DNA of 64,000 nucleotides from Nostoc sp. FACHB-110 (GCF_014697425.1 NZ_JACJRU010000007.1:152634-216633); one strand, 5' to 3'; positions 38,539 through 47,634 are shown, numbered from the stretch's first letter. Program-made: numbers and translations. Notes: generated by a model from the letters alone, not told the origin.

Positions 38539-39387
38539 CTAATGATTTACACGTCTGACGAAGGGTAATAAATCTTCTAAAATTGTCTGGTGATAATGTT
38601 CTTGGGCGTAATGACCAACGTTATTAAGTTTTATTAATTCTGCATTGGGTACGGAATCACTAAATTTTTGTGCTATATCTAAAGATAACCAAGGGTCAAT
38701 CATCCCCCATTGAATTAAAATTGGCTGTTCCCATTTTTGAAAGCCAGATGTAATTTCTGCCGTTGCTTGAGGGAGTTGTAAATTGCGAATTGTTGATAAT
38801 AATCCTCTACCAGCTGCAGATGTTTTCAAAAAAGGTCGGCGATACACATCTAAATCTTTATCTTCGATACGATAACGGCTACCACCTTCTAGGGTACGGT
38901 CAACTAATAAAGGGTCTTGAGTCATTATTTCGCCTGCTAATGGTAAACCCATTTGTTGAATTTTCCAAGGTAATTTAGCATCGGTAGAAATCGGTGCATT
39001 TAAAATAGCAATATTGGCAATTTGTTCGGGATGACGCACGGCATATTGTAAGCCAACAGAACCTAAAAATCCTTGGACAACTAAAGAAAATTTTTCGAGT
39101 TTGATGGTTTGAATAAATTTTTCTAAAGCTGTAATAAATGCATCGGGTGTGTAGGCAAAATCGCGTTTTTCTGGCATAGAAGAAAAGCCATAGCCAATCC
39201 AATCTGGTGCGATCGCTCTTGTTCCTTGACTAGCTAAAGCAGGTAGAATATTACGCCAACTGTAACTTTGCGAGACTATTCCATGCAGCAAGATTACAGG
39301 TAATAAATCACTTTGTCCAATCGGTTCTGCTTCCCGATAAAACCACTCTAAAGAATCAATTTTTACTTTATTTTCTGTTACAGCCAC
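38539..39387 (-). CDS. Alpha/beta-fold hydrolase with altered nucleophile elbow
   Basis: A 282-residue protein related to haloalkane dehalogenase-type alpha/beta hydrolases. Seen: PVILLHGIVSQSYSWRNILPAL (oxyanion HG), APDWIGYGFSS, and at the nucleophile elbow VVQGFLGSVGLQYA, where relatives have VVQDWGG or GHSxGG. The catalytic His (NNVGHYAQEHY) and a C-terminal Asp (WGMIDPWL) are present, but the Asp or Ser nucleophile is not. Either a neighbouring residue acts or the protein is a non-hydrolytic homologue. The start is a GTG at 39387 with AGGAAAG before it. In tandem with the hemJ gene, spacing about 190 bases. Confidence 0.78.
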   Translation of the reverse strand: MAVTENKVKIDSLEWFYREAEPIGQSDLLPVILLHGIVSQSYSWRNILPALASQGTRAIAPDWIGYGFSSMPEKRDFAYTPDAFITALEKFIQTIKLEKFSLVVQGFLGSVGLQYAVRHPEQIANIAILNAPISTDAKLPWKIQQMGLPLAGEIMTQDPLLVDRTLEGGSRYRIEDKDLDVYRRPFLKTSAAGRGLLSTIRNLQLPQATAEITSGFQKWEQPILIQWGMIDPWLSLDIAQKFSDSVPNAELIKLNNVGHYAQEHYHQTILEDLLPFVRRVNH

Positions 39388-39454
39388 GCTACTTTCCTAC
39401 AGGTTTTGTATTTTCTCACGCAAAGACGCAAAGGCGCAAAGGAAATTTTTATTG

Positions 39455-40528
39455 CTAATCCTGAGAAGTAATCATCTCACGAATCGCATAAGCTGTTGCA
39501 GGGGCTAGTAACACACCGTTACGATAATGTCCGGTGGCGAGGAGGATATTGTTAAATCCTGGGAGTTTTTCAATGATGGGTGCGGGGCGACCTTCCGGGC
39601 GGGGGCGTAATCCTGACCAAGTGCGAGTGATAGTCGCTGCGGCGAGTTCTGGACAAAAGGCGATCGCTTGTTGTTGAACATCCTCTAATAATTCATGATT
39701 AGGAGGGATTTCATCGCCATCACTGGGAAACTCCACCGTTGCGCCTATCCAATAATCGCCACCACCTACAGGGACGATATGCACATCATTACAGGTAATC
39801 ATCGGCTGAAACTCAGGATTCCCAATGGGATTTGCTAAATGTACTTGTAATGCTTGTCCGAGAACGGGGCGGATATCAACTTTTTGGTTTAACTTGTCGG
39901 TTAGAAGTGTAGAACCAAGTCCAGCCGCCACTATCACCCAATCAGCATCGATTTTTCCTGCTGTCGTTTCAACTGATGTCGGTGAGATATTGACAACATT
40001 CACACCAAATTGACAAGTTACGCCTTTTTTTTGGGCGGCGGCTACTAGGGCTAAGGTTAAAGCTGTGGGGTCGAGTTGACGGTCTTGAGGTGAATAAACT
40101 GCGCCAGTAATTTTCTCATTATTGACTTGGGGACACATACTTTTGAGTTTCGCCCTGTCCCAAATTTCCAGATTCCAACCTTGGGAGGCGCGAATTTCTA
40201 CTAGTTTTTCCCAATTCTCAAAATTTTCCTCTTCCCAAGACAAATGAAGAATACCTTGACGGTTGAAGGGGATTTTCCGCCCGGTTAATGCTTCTAGTTC
40301 GGGGATTAAGGTTTCGTAGCGTTCAATGCTGGTTTGTCTTAGCCGCCAAGCTTTACCCTTGATTTTTTGACTAATAGCACCCATCAAAACGCCAAGGGCT
40401 GCACCTGTAGAAGCTTGTGCGGGTTGGTTTTGGTCAATAACGGTAATTTGCAACCCTGTTACTTGACTCAGTTCATAGGCGATCGCGGCTCCAATGACAC
40501 CACAACCGATAATAATTACATGACTCAT
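39455..40528 (-). CDS. thiO: FAD-dependent amino-acid (glycine) oxidase-like protein
   Basis: A 357-residue flavoprotein of the DAO family, most like ThiO, which oxidises glycine to the imine used for thiazole synthesis in thiamine. Seen: HVIIIGCGVIGAAIAYELSQ (FAD-binding GxGxxG), QPAQASTGAALGVLMGAIS, VIVAAGLGSTLL, and the C-terminal WSGLRPRPEGRPAPIIEKL and ATGHYRNGVLLAPATA, which are typical of glycine oxidase. The thiG fusion seen in some cyanobacteria is absent. Substrate choice within the family cannot be decided, so the symbol is tentative. Confidence 0.75.
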   Translation of the reverse strand: MSHVIIIGCGVIGAAIAYELSQVTGLQITVIDQNQPAQASTGAALGVLMGAISQKIKGKAWRLRQTSIERYETLIPELEALTGRKIPFNRQGILHLSWEEENFENWEKLVEIRASQGWNLEIWDRAKLKSMCPQVNNEKITGAVYSPQDRQLDPTALTLALVAAAQKKGVTCQFGVNVVNISPTSVETTAGKIDADWVIVAAGLGSTLLTDKLNQKVDIRPVLGQALQVHLANPIGNPEFQPMITCNDVHIVPVGGGDYWIGATVEFPSDGDEIPPNHELLEDVQQQAIAFCPELAAATITRTWSGLRPRPEGRPAPIIEKLPGFNNILLATGHYRNGVLLAPATAYAIREMITSQD

Positions 40529-40654
40529 TGCTGGGATATTGAGGAGTTATGAGTTAGAACCGCAAGCGGAAGTCAAAAGTCAAAAGGTTTTTTAATTTCA
40601 GACTTCAAACTTCAGCCTTTTTCTTCTAACTCATAACTTATCATTCAGCAATCC

Positions 40655-41119
40655 CTAAGAGTCTGCTTGTTTGCTACCTTCAGGTAATAGTTGGAGGAAT
40701 TTGTCAACATCTGTAAAGGCAGCTTTGTAGTTACTTAAGGCAACTAAACTATTGCCATTAGTAGCCGCTTGATCAACTTTAACCAAGTGGTTCAGTAAAT
40801 CTTTGGTGATTTGACGGGCTGCGGTTTGGTCTTTGGGTAAAAGATGGGGAGTGATGTAAGTCATGGTCAGCCTAGCTTCTGCCATTGGGCCATGAATAAA
40901 GTTACCCACCTTAATCCACTCATTTTTTTCGATGAGGTTTTGGAGTTCTTCTGCGCGAGCGCGCACAGTCTGAACTTCAGGCAGATATTCCTGAATTTGG
41001 GCAATTTGATCTGTTGTATAAGTTGGAGGGGCAACTGCGACCCCAGGGCCACCACAACTAATAAGAAATGTAGCCAATAATACCAGAATGATTGAGAAAA
41101 TTGAGCGTTGACGCGCCAT
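40655..41119 (-). CDS. psbQ: Photosystem II protein PsbQ (CyanoQ)
   Basis: Lumenal extrinsic protein that stabilises the water-oxidising side of photosystem II. The 154-residue precursor has a lipoprotein signal peptide: basic RQR, hydrophobic IFSIILVLLATFL, and lipobox LISC with the acylated Cys near residue 22. The mature four-helix protein is recognisable (YTTDQIAQIQEYLPEVQTVR, then EKNEWIKVGNFIHGPMAEA and LNHLVKVDQAA). This arrangement is the cyanobacterial PsbQ form and supports oxygenic phototrophy. It is monocistronic with a 400-base leader before the next plus-strand gene. Confidence 0.93.
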   Translation of the reverse strand: MARQRSIFSIILVLLATFLISCGGPGVAVAPPTYTTDQIAQIQEYLPEVQTVRARAEELQNLIEKNEWIKVGNFIHGPMAEARLTMTYITPHLLPKDQTAARQITKDLLNHLVKVDQAATNGNSLVALSNYKAAFTDVDKFLQLLPEGSKQADS

Positions 41120-41519
41120 AAACTGAACTTAACTTTTTTTAACGTTTGCCAGCTAACAGTGTAATTTTAGATCGCCAAGGTAATTTCTCGTTCTCGCAAG
41201 TAGATGATTTTGCGGAAAATTCTCAGATTTTTTCTAGACCATTGTTGAACAAGGGTACAGTCTCAAACACTTTCCTAAATTTTTAAGTATAATTGCTCAT
41301 AATATCTAAAGTTTCATACTTCATACTAGCCTGCGGCAAGCCCCTTCAGGTCTACACACTTCAGACTTCACATTTAGTCAATTGTTAAGAAAAGGTCATT
41401 TGATAGTTGCGAAATTTAAAACGTCTTGATAAGCTGAAACACTAACAAGATAAACCTTCTGGCGGTTTTCTGTCGTCGCATTCCCCTTAGCTGACTCAAC
41501 TATTTAGGAGTGTTTTTTC
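41120..41519. other. Divergent intergenic region with cyanobacterial repeat scraps
   Basis: About 400 bases holding the promoters of psbQ (minus) and the gene at 41520 (plus). It includes a CCTGCGGCAAGCCCC patch near 41331, related to repeats elsewhere in the window. An AGGAG box precedes the GTG at 41520. No operator identified. Confidence 0.4.
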
Positions 41520-41951
41520 GTGAACGCAGCTGAACAGGCAACTAACCTTGAACTCGCCAGCAAGATTGCTACGGTAGTTAATTTATTCAAACTCCAGTTC
41601 CCCGATGCCAAATCGGATTTGAAACCTTGGAAGAATGACCCAGAAACCAGAGAATTAGTTGATCCAGATTCTATAGACATTGGCTTTCACTTTCCTGGAA
41701 TCAGCAAATCCTGGCGGAGTCGGAGTGTTTTGATTCAAATCCGCTTTCATCAAGATCCAATAACAAACTTACGTCGAGCAATTGGTATAGAAGTAGCGGG
41801 ATTTGATCATCGCGGCGAGGCGTGGCGACTTTCGACAGTGGAAAACTGGAATTTTGTGGGTGAGTCTCTCCCCTCTGCACAAATTGGCGAACAACTCAAA
41901 CAATTTTGTCGGCAGATTTTAGAACTGTTTAATGAGAAGTATGAAGTGTGA
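41520..41951 (+). CDS. Conserved hypothetical protein
   Basis: A 143-residue soluble protein with a GTG start backed by TTAGGAG. No named family recognised. It has acidic and aromatic residues (DIGFHFPGISKSWRSRSVLI, then GEAWRLSTVENWNFVG) and no signal peptide, membrane segment or nucleotide motif. The last codons (EKYEV and TGA) are already part of the GTGAAGT tandem repeat array, so the C-terminus was fixed by the repeat. A copy of the last coding bases (near 41925-41950) is repeated at 41976-42003. Confidence 0.6.
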   Translation: MNAAEQATNLELASKIATVVNLFKLQFPDAKSDLKPWKNDPETRELVDPDSIDIGFHFPGISKSWRSRSVLIQIRFHQDPITNLRRAIGIEVAGFDHRGEAWRLSTVENWNFVGESLPSAQIGEQLKQFCRQILELFNEKYEV

Positions 41952-42058
41952 AGTGTGAAGTGTGAAGTGTGAAGTATGAACTGTTTAATGAGAAGTATGA
42001 AGTATGAAGTGTGAAGTGTGAAGTGTGAAGTGTGAAGTATGAAGTATTGAAGTGTGAA
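41936..42058 (+). repeat. Heptanucleotide tandem repeat array (GTGAAGT/ATGAAGT)
   Basis: About fifteen head-to-tail copies of the 7-base unit GTGAAGT or ATGAAGT in two blocks, separated by a duplicated stretch GAACTGTTTAATGAGAAG that also forms the end of the upstream gene. Heptamer arrays of this type (STRR) are characteristic of heterocystous cyanobacteria. The two blocks and the intervening copy suggest slipped-strand or unequal duplication of about 50 bases that included the gene's 3' end. Confidence 0.9.
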
Positions 42059-42193
42059 ATTTGATTCTTTAACCTTCAGACGCATAACTTTCAGCACTTA
42101 TGGCATATTTCATCTAAATAAGGTACATTTTTCTAGCCTAAATGCCTCTTCCCTTAAAAGGTGTACTACACACAAATGAAAAACGCTGTATGA

Positions 42194-43051
42194 CTAAGCA
42201 TCAGGATCTTCGCCTAATTCTCGTAAGCGGGCGGCTAACCGTTCAGCGCGTGCTTGGGCGGCTTGGGCTTGTGCCTGTGCAGCCTCAGCTTGTGCCTGTG
42301 CAGCTTCAGCTTGTGCCTGTGCAGCTTCAGCTTGTGCCTGTGCAGTTTCAGCTTGTGCCTGTGCAGCCTCAGCCTGGGCTTGGGCGGCTTCTTCTGGTAG
42401 AGGGACAAGATTACCATCAGTATCATAAAACCGCAGCCAAATGGCTGTTTCTCTGTCTACTGTGCCTTCCCAAGTTCCCAGCCATAAGCCTAAACGCTGA
42501 CACCATAGCCAGCCGCGTTCATTTGCTGTTAGGGGCTGATAATTTTGATTGGCATCTAAATGCCAGCCTTGTAAGGAATTTGGGTCAAAGGGGTCATAGA
42601 CAAAGTAATCTGGGGTGCGGAAGGTTTGTTGATAAATTTCTTTTTTGGTCACTTTATCAACCCGCGCCGTAGATGGTGACATTAATTCGACAATGACATC
42701 TGGGTAACGGCCGTTTTCTTCCCAAACGACCCAACCTTGTCTGGGGATAGTGCCATCAACATTGAGTACAGCGAAAAAATCAGGGCCACGAAAATCATTG
42801 TTACGTGCTTGGGTACTGCTGTAGTAGATGAACATATTGCCACCTGTGTAAAAGTCATTTCGGTCAGCCCAAGCTTGCTGTAATGACCGAATTAAGACAT
42901 TCATGGCAATACGGTGACGATTTGACTCCAAAGGTTCTCCATCATCAAATATTAAATCTGTGGGTGGCATGGGGGGTTGCCAGTCCGCAATATCATCTAC
43001 AATATCAGTCGTTTGGGATGTGATTTCTAAATCTGGCTTACTTATTGTCAT
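42194..43051 (-). CDS. Uma2-family protein (DUF820) with AQAQAEA coiled-coil tail, copy 3
   Basis: A 285-residue Uma2-family protein. The core has the conserved acidic residues in FRGPDFFAVLNVDG and VIVELMSPSTARVDKV, and LGLWLGTWEGTVDRETAIWL near 190-210, typical of the family. Residues about 220-275 are a seven-residue repeat AQAQAEA encoded by six to seven near-identical 21-base units, giving a straight helical coil, then the LAARLRELGEDPDA ending shared with copy 2. Repeat number probably varies between strains. Function is not established; the tail may be for oligomerisation. Confidence 0.85.
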   Translation of the reverse strand: MTISKPDLEITSQTTDIVDDIADWQPPMPPTDLIFDDGEPLESNRHRIAMNVLIRSLQQAWADRNDFYTGGNMFIYYSSTQARNNDFRGPDFFAVLNVDGTIPRQGWVVWEENGRYPDVIVELMSPSTARVDKVTKKEIYQQTFRTPDYFVYDPFDPNSLQGWHLDANQNYQPLTANERGWLWCQRLGLWLGTWEGTVDRETAIWLRFYDTDGNLVPLPEEAAQAQAEAAQAQAETAQAQAEAAQAQAEAAQAQAEAAQAQAQAAQARAERLAARLRELGEDPDA

Positions 43052-43090
43052 ACCAACCCCTAAAGTAGACTGTCAAAACTTGTGTATATA

Positions 43091-43504
43091 CTAATCATGA
43101 CCAACTTTGCAGCCACCATCCACGCAGTATGTTGATTGATAGGTAGTATCACGTTTGCCAAACAGAGTATAACGATTGTCGCGGATTTGTTCGTAAAACC
43201 TATCGCCTGCCCACTTCATCCCCGGTATAGCGCGGTAAGCATCCACAAATAAACTGCCCAGTGGTAATAACTTGCCAATTTCTTCGGCTGCATCACTCCC
43301 TTGCCAACGTCGTTCAGGGGCATTCGCATCAATTAATATCATTCCTTGTTGACAATCTTGCGATGTGATGTTCCACTGAGCTAGTGTCTGCTCATCTTGC
43401 ATAGAAGCGTAAAGAAACATCCTACCTTGGTCTAATGTTTCTAAAAATTTTACTAAAGTAACGCAGAGATTACAATTTCCGTCGTATATTACATAGTAAC
43501 TCAT
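43091..43504 (-). CDS. DCC-family (DUF393) thiol protein
   Basis: A 137-residue protein of the DCC family (thiol-disulfide oxidoreductase-like). The N-terminal VIYDGNCNLCVTLVKFLETLD contains D-G-x-C-x-x-C, the family signature. LYASMQDEQTLAQWNI and GKLLPLGSLFVDAYRAIPGM follow. The C-terminus has two more Cys (CVDGGCKVGHD) that could bind metal. Function is uncertain; a redox role is inferred from the CxxC. It is transcribed from the region shared with the divergent AraC-type regulator gene. Confidence 0.82.
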   Translation of the reverse strand: MSYYVIYDGNCNLCVTLVKFLETLDQGRMFLYASMQDEQTLAQWNITSQDCQQGMILIDANAPERRWQGSDAAEEIGKLLPLGSLFVDAYRAIPGMKWAGDRFYEQIRDNRYTLFGKRDTTYQSTYCVDGGCKVGHD

Positions 43505-43577
43505 TGAAATAGCACCTCTTTTTGTATTACGGTTTAAGTATAGCGTTACACATCAATTATTTATCTCTGCGGTGAGA

Positions 43578-44492
43578 ATGATGCTGGAAGAGAAAATCTT
43601 AAATCTTGATTTTACTCAAGAAGATGCTTGTGCAGAAGTTCTGCCGCGATCGCATATCAAATCTAGTTACCATGCTAAATGGGATAGCGTTCGTTTAGAT
43701 ATCCATCAACAACCTGCTCATGAAACTCCCGAACATTCACCACAACAACACATCATCTCGGTTAATTTAGATAATCATGTGATCAGAGCAGAACGAATTT
43801 TAGACGGTCACTTTCAAAAAGAAGATATCGTCAATGGTGATGTAGCAATTATTCCGGCTCATAGCCATCATATTTGTCGTTGGACATCTGAAACTCAATT
43901 TTTACTTCTGACTTTAGAACCTGCTTTTTTAAATCGGATTATATTAGAATCTGTTGATTTACAAGGTGTGGAATTAAAACCCCATTTTGCTTCACCTGAA
44001 CCATTAATTCAGCAAATTGCTCTAGCACTTAAATCTGAATTAGAATCTGATGGTGTAGGCAGTCAAATGTATATTGAGTCGTTAAAAACTACACTCTGTA
44101 TTCACCTACTGAAAAATCACTCGGTAGCCAGCGACAAAGTTTTGCTATTCTCTAATCAAAAAGGTCTTTCTCCCAGAAAGTTGCGCCAAGTAATTTCATA
44201 TATCCAAGACAATCTAGAACAAGATTTGACATTATCTGAGATTGCCACCGTCGTAGGTATGAGTATGTATCATTTCTCCCGCCTATTTAAACAATCTACT
44301 GGTTTTGCACCACATCAATATGTGATGAATTGCCGTATTGCTAAGGCGAAAAAGCTCTTGATTGGCAGCGAAAAAACTATTGAACAAATATCTGAGCAAG
44401 TTGGCTTTCAAAGTCAAAGTCATTTTACCAATGTCTTTCGCAAATTCATGGGTATCACACCCAAGCTATATCGAGAACAGGTGAAAATCTGA
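43578..44492 (+). CDS. AraC-family transcriptional regulator
   Basis: A regulator of about 304 residues. The N-terminal half is a cupin-like sensing domain with a HETPEHSPQQHIISVN block; residues about 205-300 hold the double helix-turn-helix: LEQDLTLSEIATVVGMSMYH and SRLFKQSTGFAPHQYVM, then GSEKTIEQISEQVGF and QSQSHFTNVFRKFMGITPKL, ending with the usual P-x-x-YR. I start at 43578 (ATG) since 43572 is a GTG embedded in a purine box. The likely target set is adjacent: the aldo/keto reductase gene 110 bases downstream and the DCC gene upstream. Confidence 0.88.
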   Translation: MMLEEKILNLDFTQEDACAEVLPRSHIKSSYHAKWDSVRLDIHQQPAHETPEHSPQQHIISVNLDNHVIRAERILDGHFQKEDIVNGDVAIIPAHSHHICRWTSETQFLLLTLEPAFLNRIILESVDLQGVELKPHFASPEPLIQQIALALKSELESDGVGSQMYIESLKTTLCIHLLKNHSVASDKVLLFSNQKGLSPRKLRQVISYIQDNLEQDLTLSEIATVVGMSMYHFSRLFKQSTGFAPHQYVMNCRIAKAKKLLIGSEKTIEQISEQVGFQSQSHFTNVFRKFMGITPKLYREQVKI

Positions 44493-44602
44493 TGGAGTGG
44501 GGAAAGGAGAATAGCAAGATTTAAATATATTCAGCAATAAATCGCAAAGACAGAAATAGCCAGCTCTCGGTAAACTCAAGTCAACCAGTGGAAAAGTCAT
44601 CT

Positions 44603-45655
44603 ATGAGATACAAACTCTTGGGCAAAAGCGGGTTAAGAGTCTCGGAACTCTGCTTGGGAACTATGACCTTTGGTGAAGACTGGGGTTGGGGTGCTTCTGT
44701 GGATGAAAGCCGGAAAATTTTTGATACTTTTGCAGAAGCAGGCGGAAATTTTATTGACACCGCCAATGGTTACACCGATGGTAGCAGTGAAAAAATTGTT
44801 GGTGATTTCATCGCCAAAGACAGGGAACGCTTTGTTGTGGCCACTAAATATTCTTTTCCCCTACGTATGGGAGAGAAAAAGGGCGATCCTAATGCTAGTG
44901 GCAACCATCGCAAAAATTTGATTCAGTCTTTAGAAGGGAGCTTAAAAAGGCTAAATACAGATTATGTAGATTTATTTTGGTTACACGCGTGGGATTTCAC
45001 AACTCCGATTGAGGAGGTGATGCGATCGCTTGATGATGTGGTGCGTCAAGGTAAAGTTTTATATATCGGTATCTCTGATGCAGCTGCGTGGATTGTTTCT
45101 CAAGCTAATACTATCGCCCAATATCAAGGTTGGACGCAGTTTGTAGCTTTACAGATTGAATATAACTTGATTCAACGCACACCAGAAAGAGATTTAATTC
45201 CGATGGCAAAAGCTTTTGACTTAGCCATCACTCCCTGGTCGCCGTTAGCGTCTGGCGTACTTACGGGTAAATACAACCAGCCTTTACAACCAGGAGAAGA
45301 ACAAGGTAGATTGACAAAACCAGGAACGGGTAATGTTTCAGAACGTAGTTTAGCAATAGCAGAAGTTGTGATTCAAGTCGCTGCTGAAATTGGTCGTTCT
45401 CCTTCGCAAGTAGCATTAGCTTGGTTACGCGCCCAAAGCGGTGTAATTATTCCCATTGTCGGCGCACGCAAACTCAGCCAATTTCAAGATAATTTAGCTT
45501 GTTTAGATATCGCCTTGTCACCAGAACATTTACAAAAACTGCATGAAGTCAGCCAAATTGAACTTGGTTTTCCCCATGACTTTTTACAAGGTGATGTGGT
45601 GCGCGATCGCTTATTTGGTGGCACATATAACACTATCGACAATCATCATCTGTGA
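44603..45655 (+). CDS. Aldo/keto reductase
   Basis: NADPH-dependent oxidoreductase of about 350 residues. MRYKLLGKSGLRVSELCLGT starts the TIM barrel; DTANGYTDGSSEKIVG holds the catalytic Asp-Tyr, VVATKYSFP the Lys and LFWLHAWDFTTP the His. The C-terminal part contains GRSPSQVALAWLRAQ and IIPIVGARKLSQFQDN, the coenzyme-binding end. It resembles the YajO/Tas-type group. I start at 44603 (ATG) because the longer open frame from GTG 44588 adds no family-like residues. It follows the AraC-type regulator, which may control it; substrate is unknown. Confidence 0.88.
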   Translation: MRYKLLGKSGLRVSELCLGTMTFGEDWGWGASVDESRKIFDTFAEAGGNFIDTANGYTDGSSEKIVGDFIAKDRERFVVATKYSFPLRMGEKKGDPNASGNHRKNLIQSLEGSLKRLNTDYVDLFWLHAWDFTTPIEEVMRSLDDVVRQGKVLYIGISDAAAWIVSQANTIAQYQGWTQFVALQIEYNLIQRTPERDLIPMAKAFDLAITPWSPLASGVLTGKYNQPLQPGEEQGRLTKPGTGNVSERSLAIAEVVIQVAAEIGRSPSQVALAWLRAQSGVIIPIVGARKLSQFQDNLACLDIALSPEHLQKLHEVSQIELGFPHDFLQGDVVRDRLFGGTYNTIDNHHL

Positions 45656-45785
45656 ATTACGGAGAATATCGCCGAATGATTGAGATATTAATTCATTAAC
45701 ATCTAAAAACCATCTATCTTCAGGAAGTTTCGCATCCTAAACAACTTTTTGTAGACTCATAGTGTCGATCACAAGAGAAAACATC

Positions 45786-46352
45786 ATGAGCGACAATAAG
45801 CAGACATCTAGACTCTATCCAACTCGCATCGATATTCCCGCAGAAGCACGTTCTCAACTCGTTGTTATTCTCAATCAAACATTGGCAGCCACTTTGGATC
45901 TCAAAACCCAAACCAAACAGGCCCACTGGAACGTTAAAGGGACTGACTTCTATCAATTGCATGAATTGTTTGATGAGATTGCTGGCGAATTAGAAGAATA
46001 TGTAGATATGGTTGCTGAACGTGTCACCGCTTTAGGTGGTTATGCTTTCGGAACCGCCAGACTTGCTGCAAGTAATTCCATCCTACCTGAATATCCTCTC
46101 GATATTTTAGATGGTAAAGCCCATGTCGGAGCATTGGTAGACCGCTTTGCACCTTACGCCAAACACATCAGAGAAGCGATCGCTAAAACTGATGACTTAG
46201 GTGATGCAGATACAGCTGACCTTTATACCGAAATTTCTCGCACCATTGACAAGCGTCTCTGGTTCTTAGAAGCTCATCTACAAATAGATGAAATTAAAGC
46301 CGAAAATGGCAGTGCAGCTAGTCAAACTAAAACACCTGCTACTGTGAAATAA
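45786..46352 (+). CDS. dps: Dps-family DNA-protecting ferritin-like protein
   Basis: Iron-storing dodecameric protein protecting DNA from oxidative damage. About 188 residues; the ferroxidase site is in TKQAHWNVKGTDFYQLH and ELFDEIAGELEEYVDMVAER (His 47, His 59, Asp 63 and Glu 67 as the apparent ligands), after which the four-helix bundle continues. The C-terminal tail (EIKAENGSAASQTKTPATVK) is long and basic at the end, suited to DNA contact. I start at 45786 because GTG 45762 adds eight residues that do not fit. A rho-independent terminator follows at 46384. Cyanobacteria usually carry several dps paralogues. Confidence 0.9.
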   Translation: MSDNKQTSRLYPTRIDIPAEARSQLVVILNQTLAATLDLKTQTKQAHWNVKGTDFYQLHELFDEIAGELEEYVDMVAERVTALGGYAFGTARLAASNSILPEYPLDILDGKAHVGALVDRFAPYAKHIREAIAKTDDLGDADTADLYTEISRTIDKRLWFLEAHLQIDEIKAENGSAASQTKTPATVK

Positions 46353-46383
46353 ATACTTGAAAACTTCATAGTATCTTTTTGGT

Positions 46384-46414
46384 AAGTACGCCACTTTTTA
46401 GTGCGTACTTTTCA
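46384..46414 (+). terminator. Rho-independent terminator after dps
   Basis: Perfect 8-base stem AAGTACGC / GCGTACTT with an 11-base T-rich loop, followed by TTCATTTT on the plus strand. It lies 32 bases past the stop codon of dps. Confidence 0.75.
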
Positions 46415-46727
46415 TTTTATAGGTAAATATTCTAATATTTAAATAAGCAGAAATAAAGGGAAGAGTATCAAAATATCTCTTGTCATTTGTAGTTTATTAT
46501 CTTTTCAACATGAAGCAATAAACCTAGTTTGATAGGTGTTTGTTGAGTATAACTTTAGTGATTATACAGGTAAGCAGATTTGTAGGAGTAATTAAGCTTC
46601 ACTCCAGAGATTTTCATTGATGAGAATTAGGAATCTAAATTCATTTGCTGGTTAAATGTCAGCATATGGCTGTCCCTAAACAGATGAATTTGAGAATTTG
46701 CTCAATCTATATCTAGCGAGGTAATTT
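46415..46727. other. Leader of the pirin gene
   Basis: About 310 bases without a gene. GCGAGGT at 46714-46720 is a likely ribosome binding site for the pirin gene. No recognised operator; a promoter for the pirin gene is expected here. Confidence 0.4.
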
Positions 46728-47444
46728 ATGTCTCAAAATACAATTAACTATCTAGTTCACGACAGAAATCACAGAGGTCGTAGCCAAACAGGTTGGCTAG
46801 ATAGCTACCACACATTTTCCTTTGGTCACTTTTACGATCCGAATCGGATGGGATTCCGTTCTTTGAGGGTAATTAATGACGATCGCATCGCTCCTGGTGC
46901 AGGTTTTCCTACCCACGGACATCGAGATATGGAAATTCTCACCTATGTGTTATCTGGTGCGGTTGAGCATAAAGATAGTTTGGGTACAGGTTCAGTGATT
47001 CGTCCTGGCGATGCACAAATTATGAGTGCAGGTACAGGAATTATGCACAGCGAGTTTAATCCTTCGCCAACTGAACCACTACACTTACTGCAAATTTGGA
47101 TTTTACCTGATGAGCAAGGCTTGACTCCCAGATATGAACAAAAGGCGTTTCCTCTAGAAGACAAGCTAGGTAAGTTACGTTTAATAGCGGCTAAAGATGG
47201 ACGTGATGGTGCGGTGACAATTCACCAAGACGTTGATTTATACGTTGCTGTTTTAGAAAGTGGTGATGTAGTCAATTATCACGTTAAACGCGATCGCTAT
47301 GCTTGGTTACAAATAGCTCAAGGCATAGCAACTTTGAACGGAGAAGAACTCAGAGCAGGCGATGGCGTAGAAATCAGCGGCGAAGAACAACTAGAAATTA
47401 CCACCGAAATTGGTGCAGAAATTCTGCTGTTTGATTTAGGCTAA
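46728..47444 (+). CDS. Pirin-family bicupin protein
   Basis: A 238-residue YhaK/pirin-like bicupin. The N-terminal half has [19 protein letters not shown] and the metal-binding set [16 protein letters not shown] plus EHKDSLG and the later HSEFNPSP, giving three His and one Glu. The C-terminal cupin is degenerate. Pirins act as redox sensors or quercetinases; the closest type (YhaK) responds to oxidative stress, consistent with dps and the AraC-type regulator nearby. The gene is followed by a palindromic hairpin, 47449-47483, and is transcribed alone. Confidence 0.88.
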   Translation: MSQNTINYLVHDRNHRGRSQTGWLDSYHTFSFGHFYDPNRMGFRSLRVINDDRIAPGAGFPTHGHRDMEILTYVLSGAVEHKDSLGTGSVIRPGDAQIMSAGTGIMHSEFNPSPTEPLHLLQIWILPDEQGLTPRYEQKAFPLEDKLGKLRLIAAKDGRDGAVTIHQDVDLYVAVLESGDVVNYHVKRDRYAWLQIAQGIATLNGEELRAGDGVEISGEEQLEITTEIGAEILLFDLG

Positions 47445-47448
47445 TCGC

Positions 47449-47483
47449 CAGAAACCCGACTTTTTCACAAAGTCGGGTTTCTG
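47449..47483 (+). terminator. Strong hairpin after pirin gene
   Basis: Perfect 15-base arms CAGAAACCCGACTTT and AAGTCGGGTTTCTG (one unpaired base at the tip) directly after the stop codon. The sequence is typical of a dispersed cyanobacterial hairpin and has no T-run. It would stabilise or end the pirin mRNA. Confidence 0.65.
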
Positions 47484-47634
47484 ATAACTGTGGAATTCCC
47501 TTAATGCTTTTCTTTTGAGTACTGAATCCCTGATTGTCTTGTATAGATTGGCGTAAATAAACAGACCATCGGAACTTGCTAAAAGGCTTGTTGTATGACT
47601 ATTTTTTCTTTTTACTTTTGCCTCTTGCGAGTTC

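Noticed and set aside
41936..42058. Direct repeats considered as a CRISPR array.
   Set aside because: Repeat unit is only seven bases with no spacers, and no cas genes are near.
42142..42672. Plus-strand frame with VPVQLQL repeats opposite the Uma2 tail.
   Set aside because: It is the antisense image of the AQAQAEA tail; the Uma2 frame on the minus strand has a real domain.
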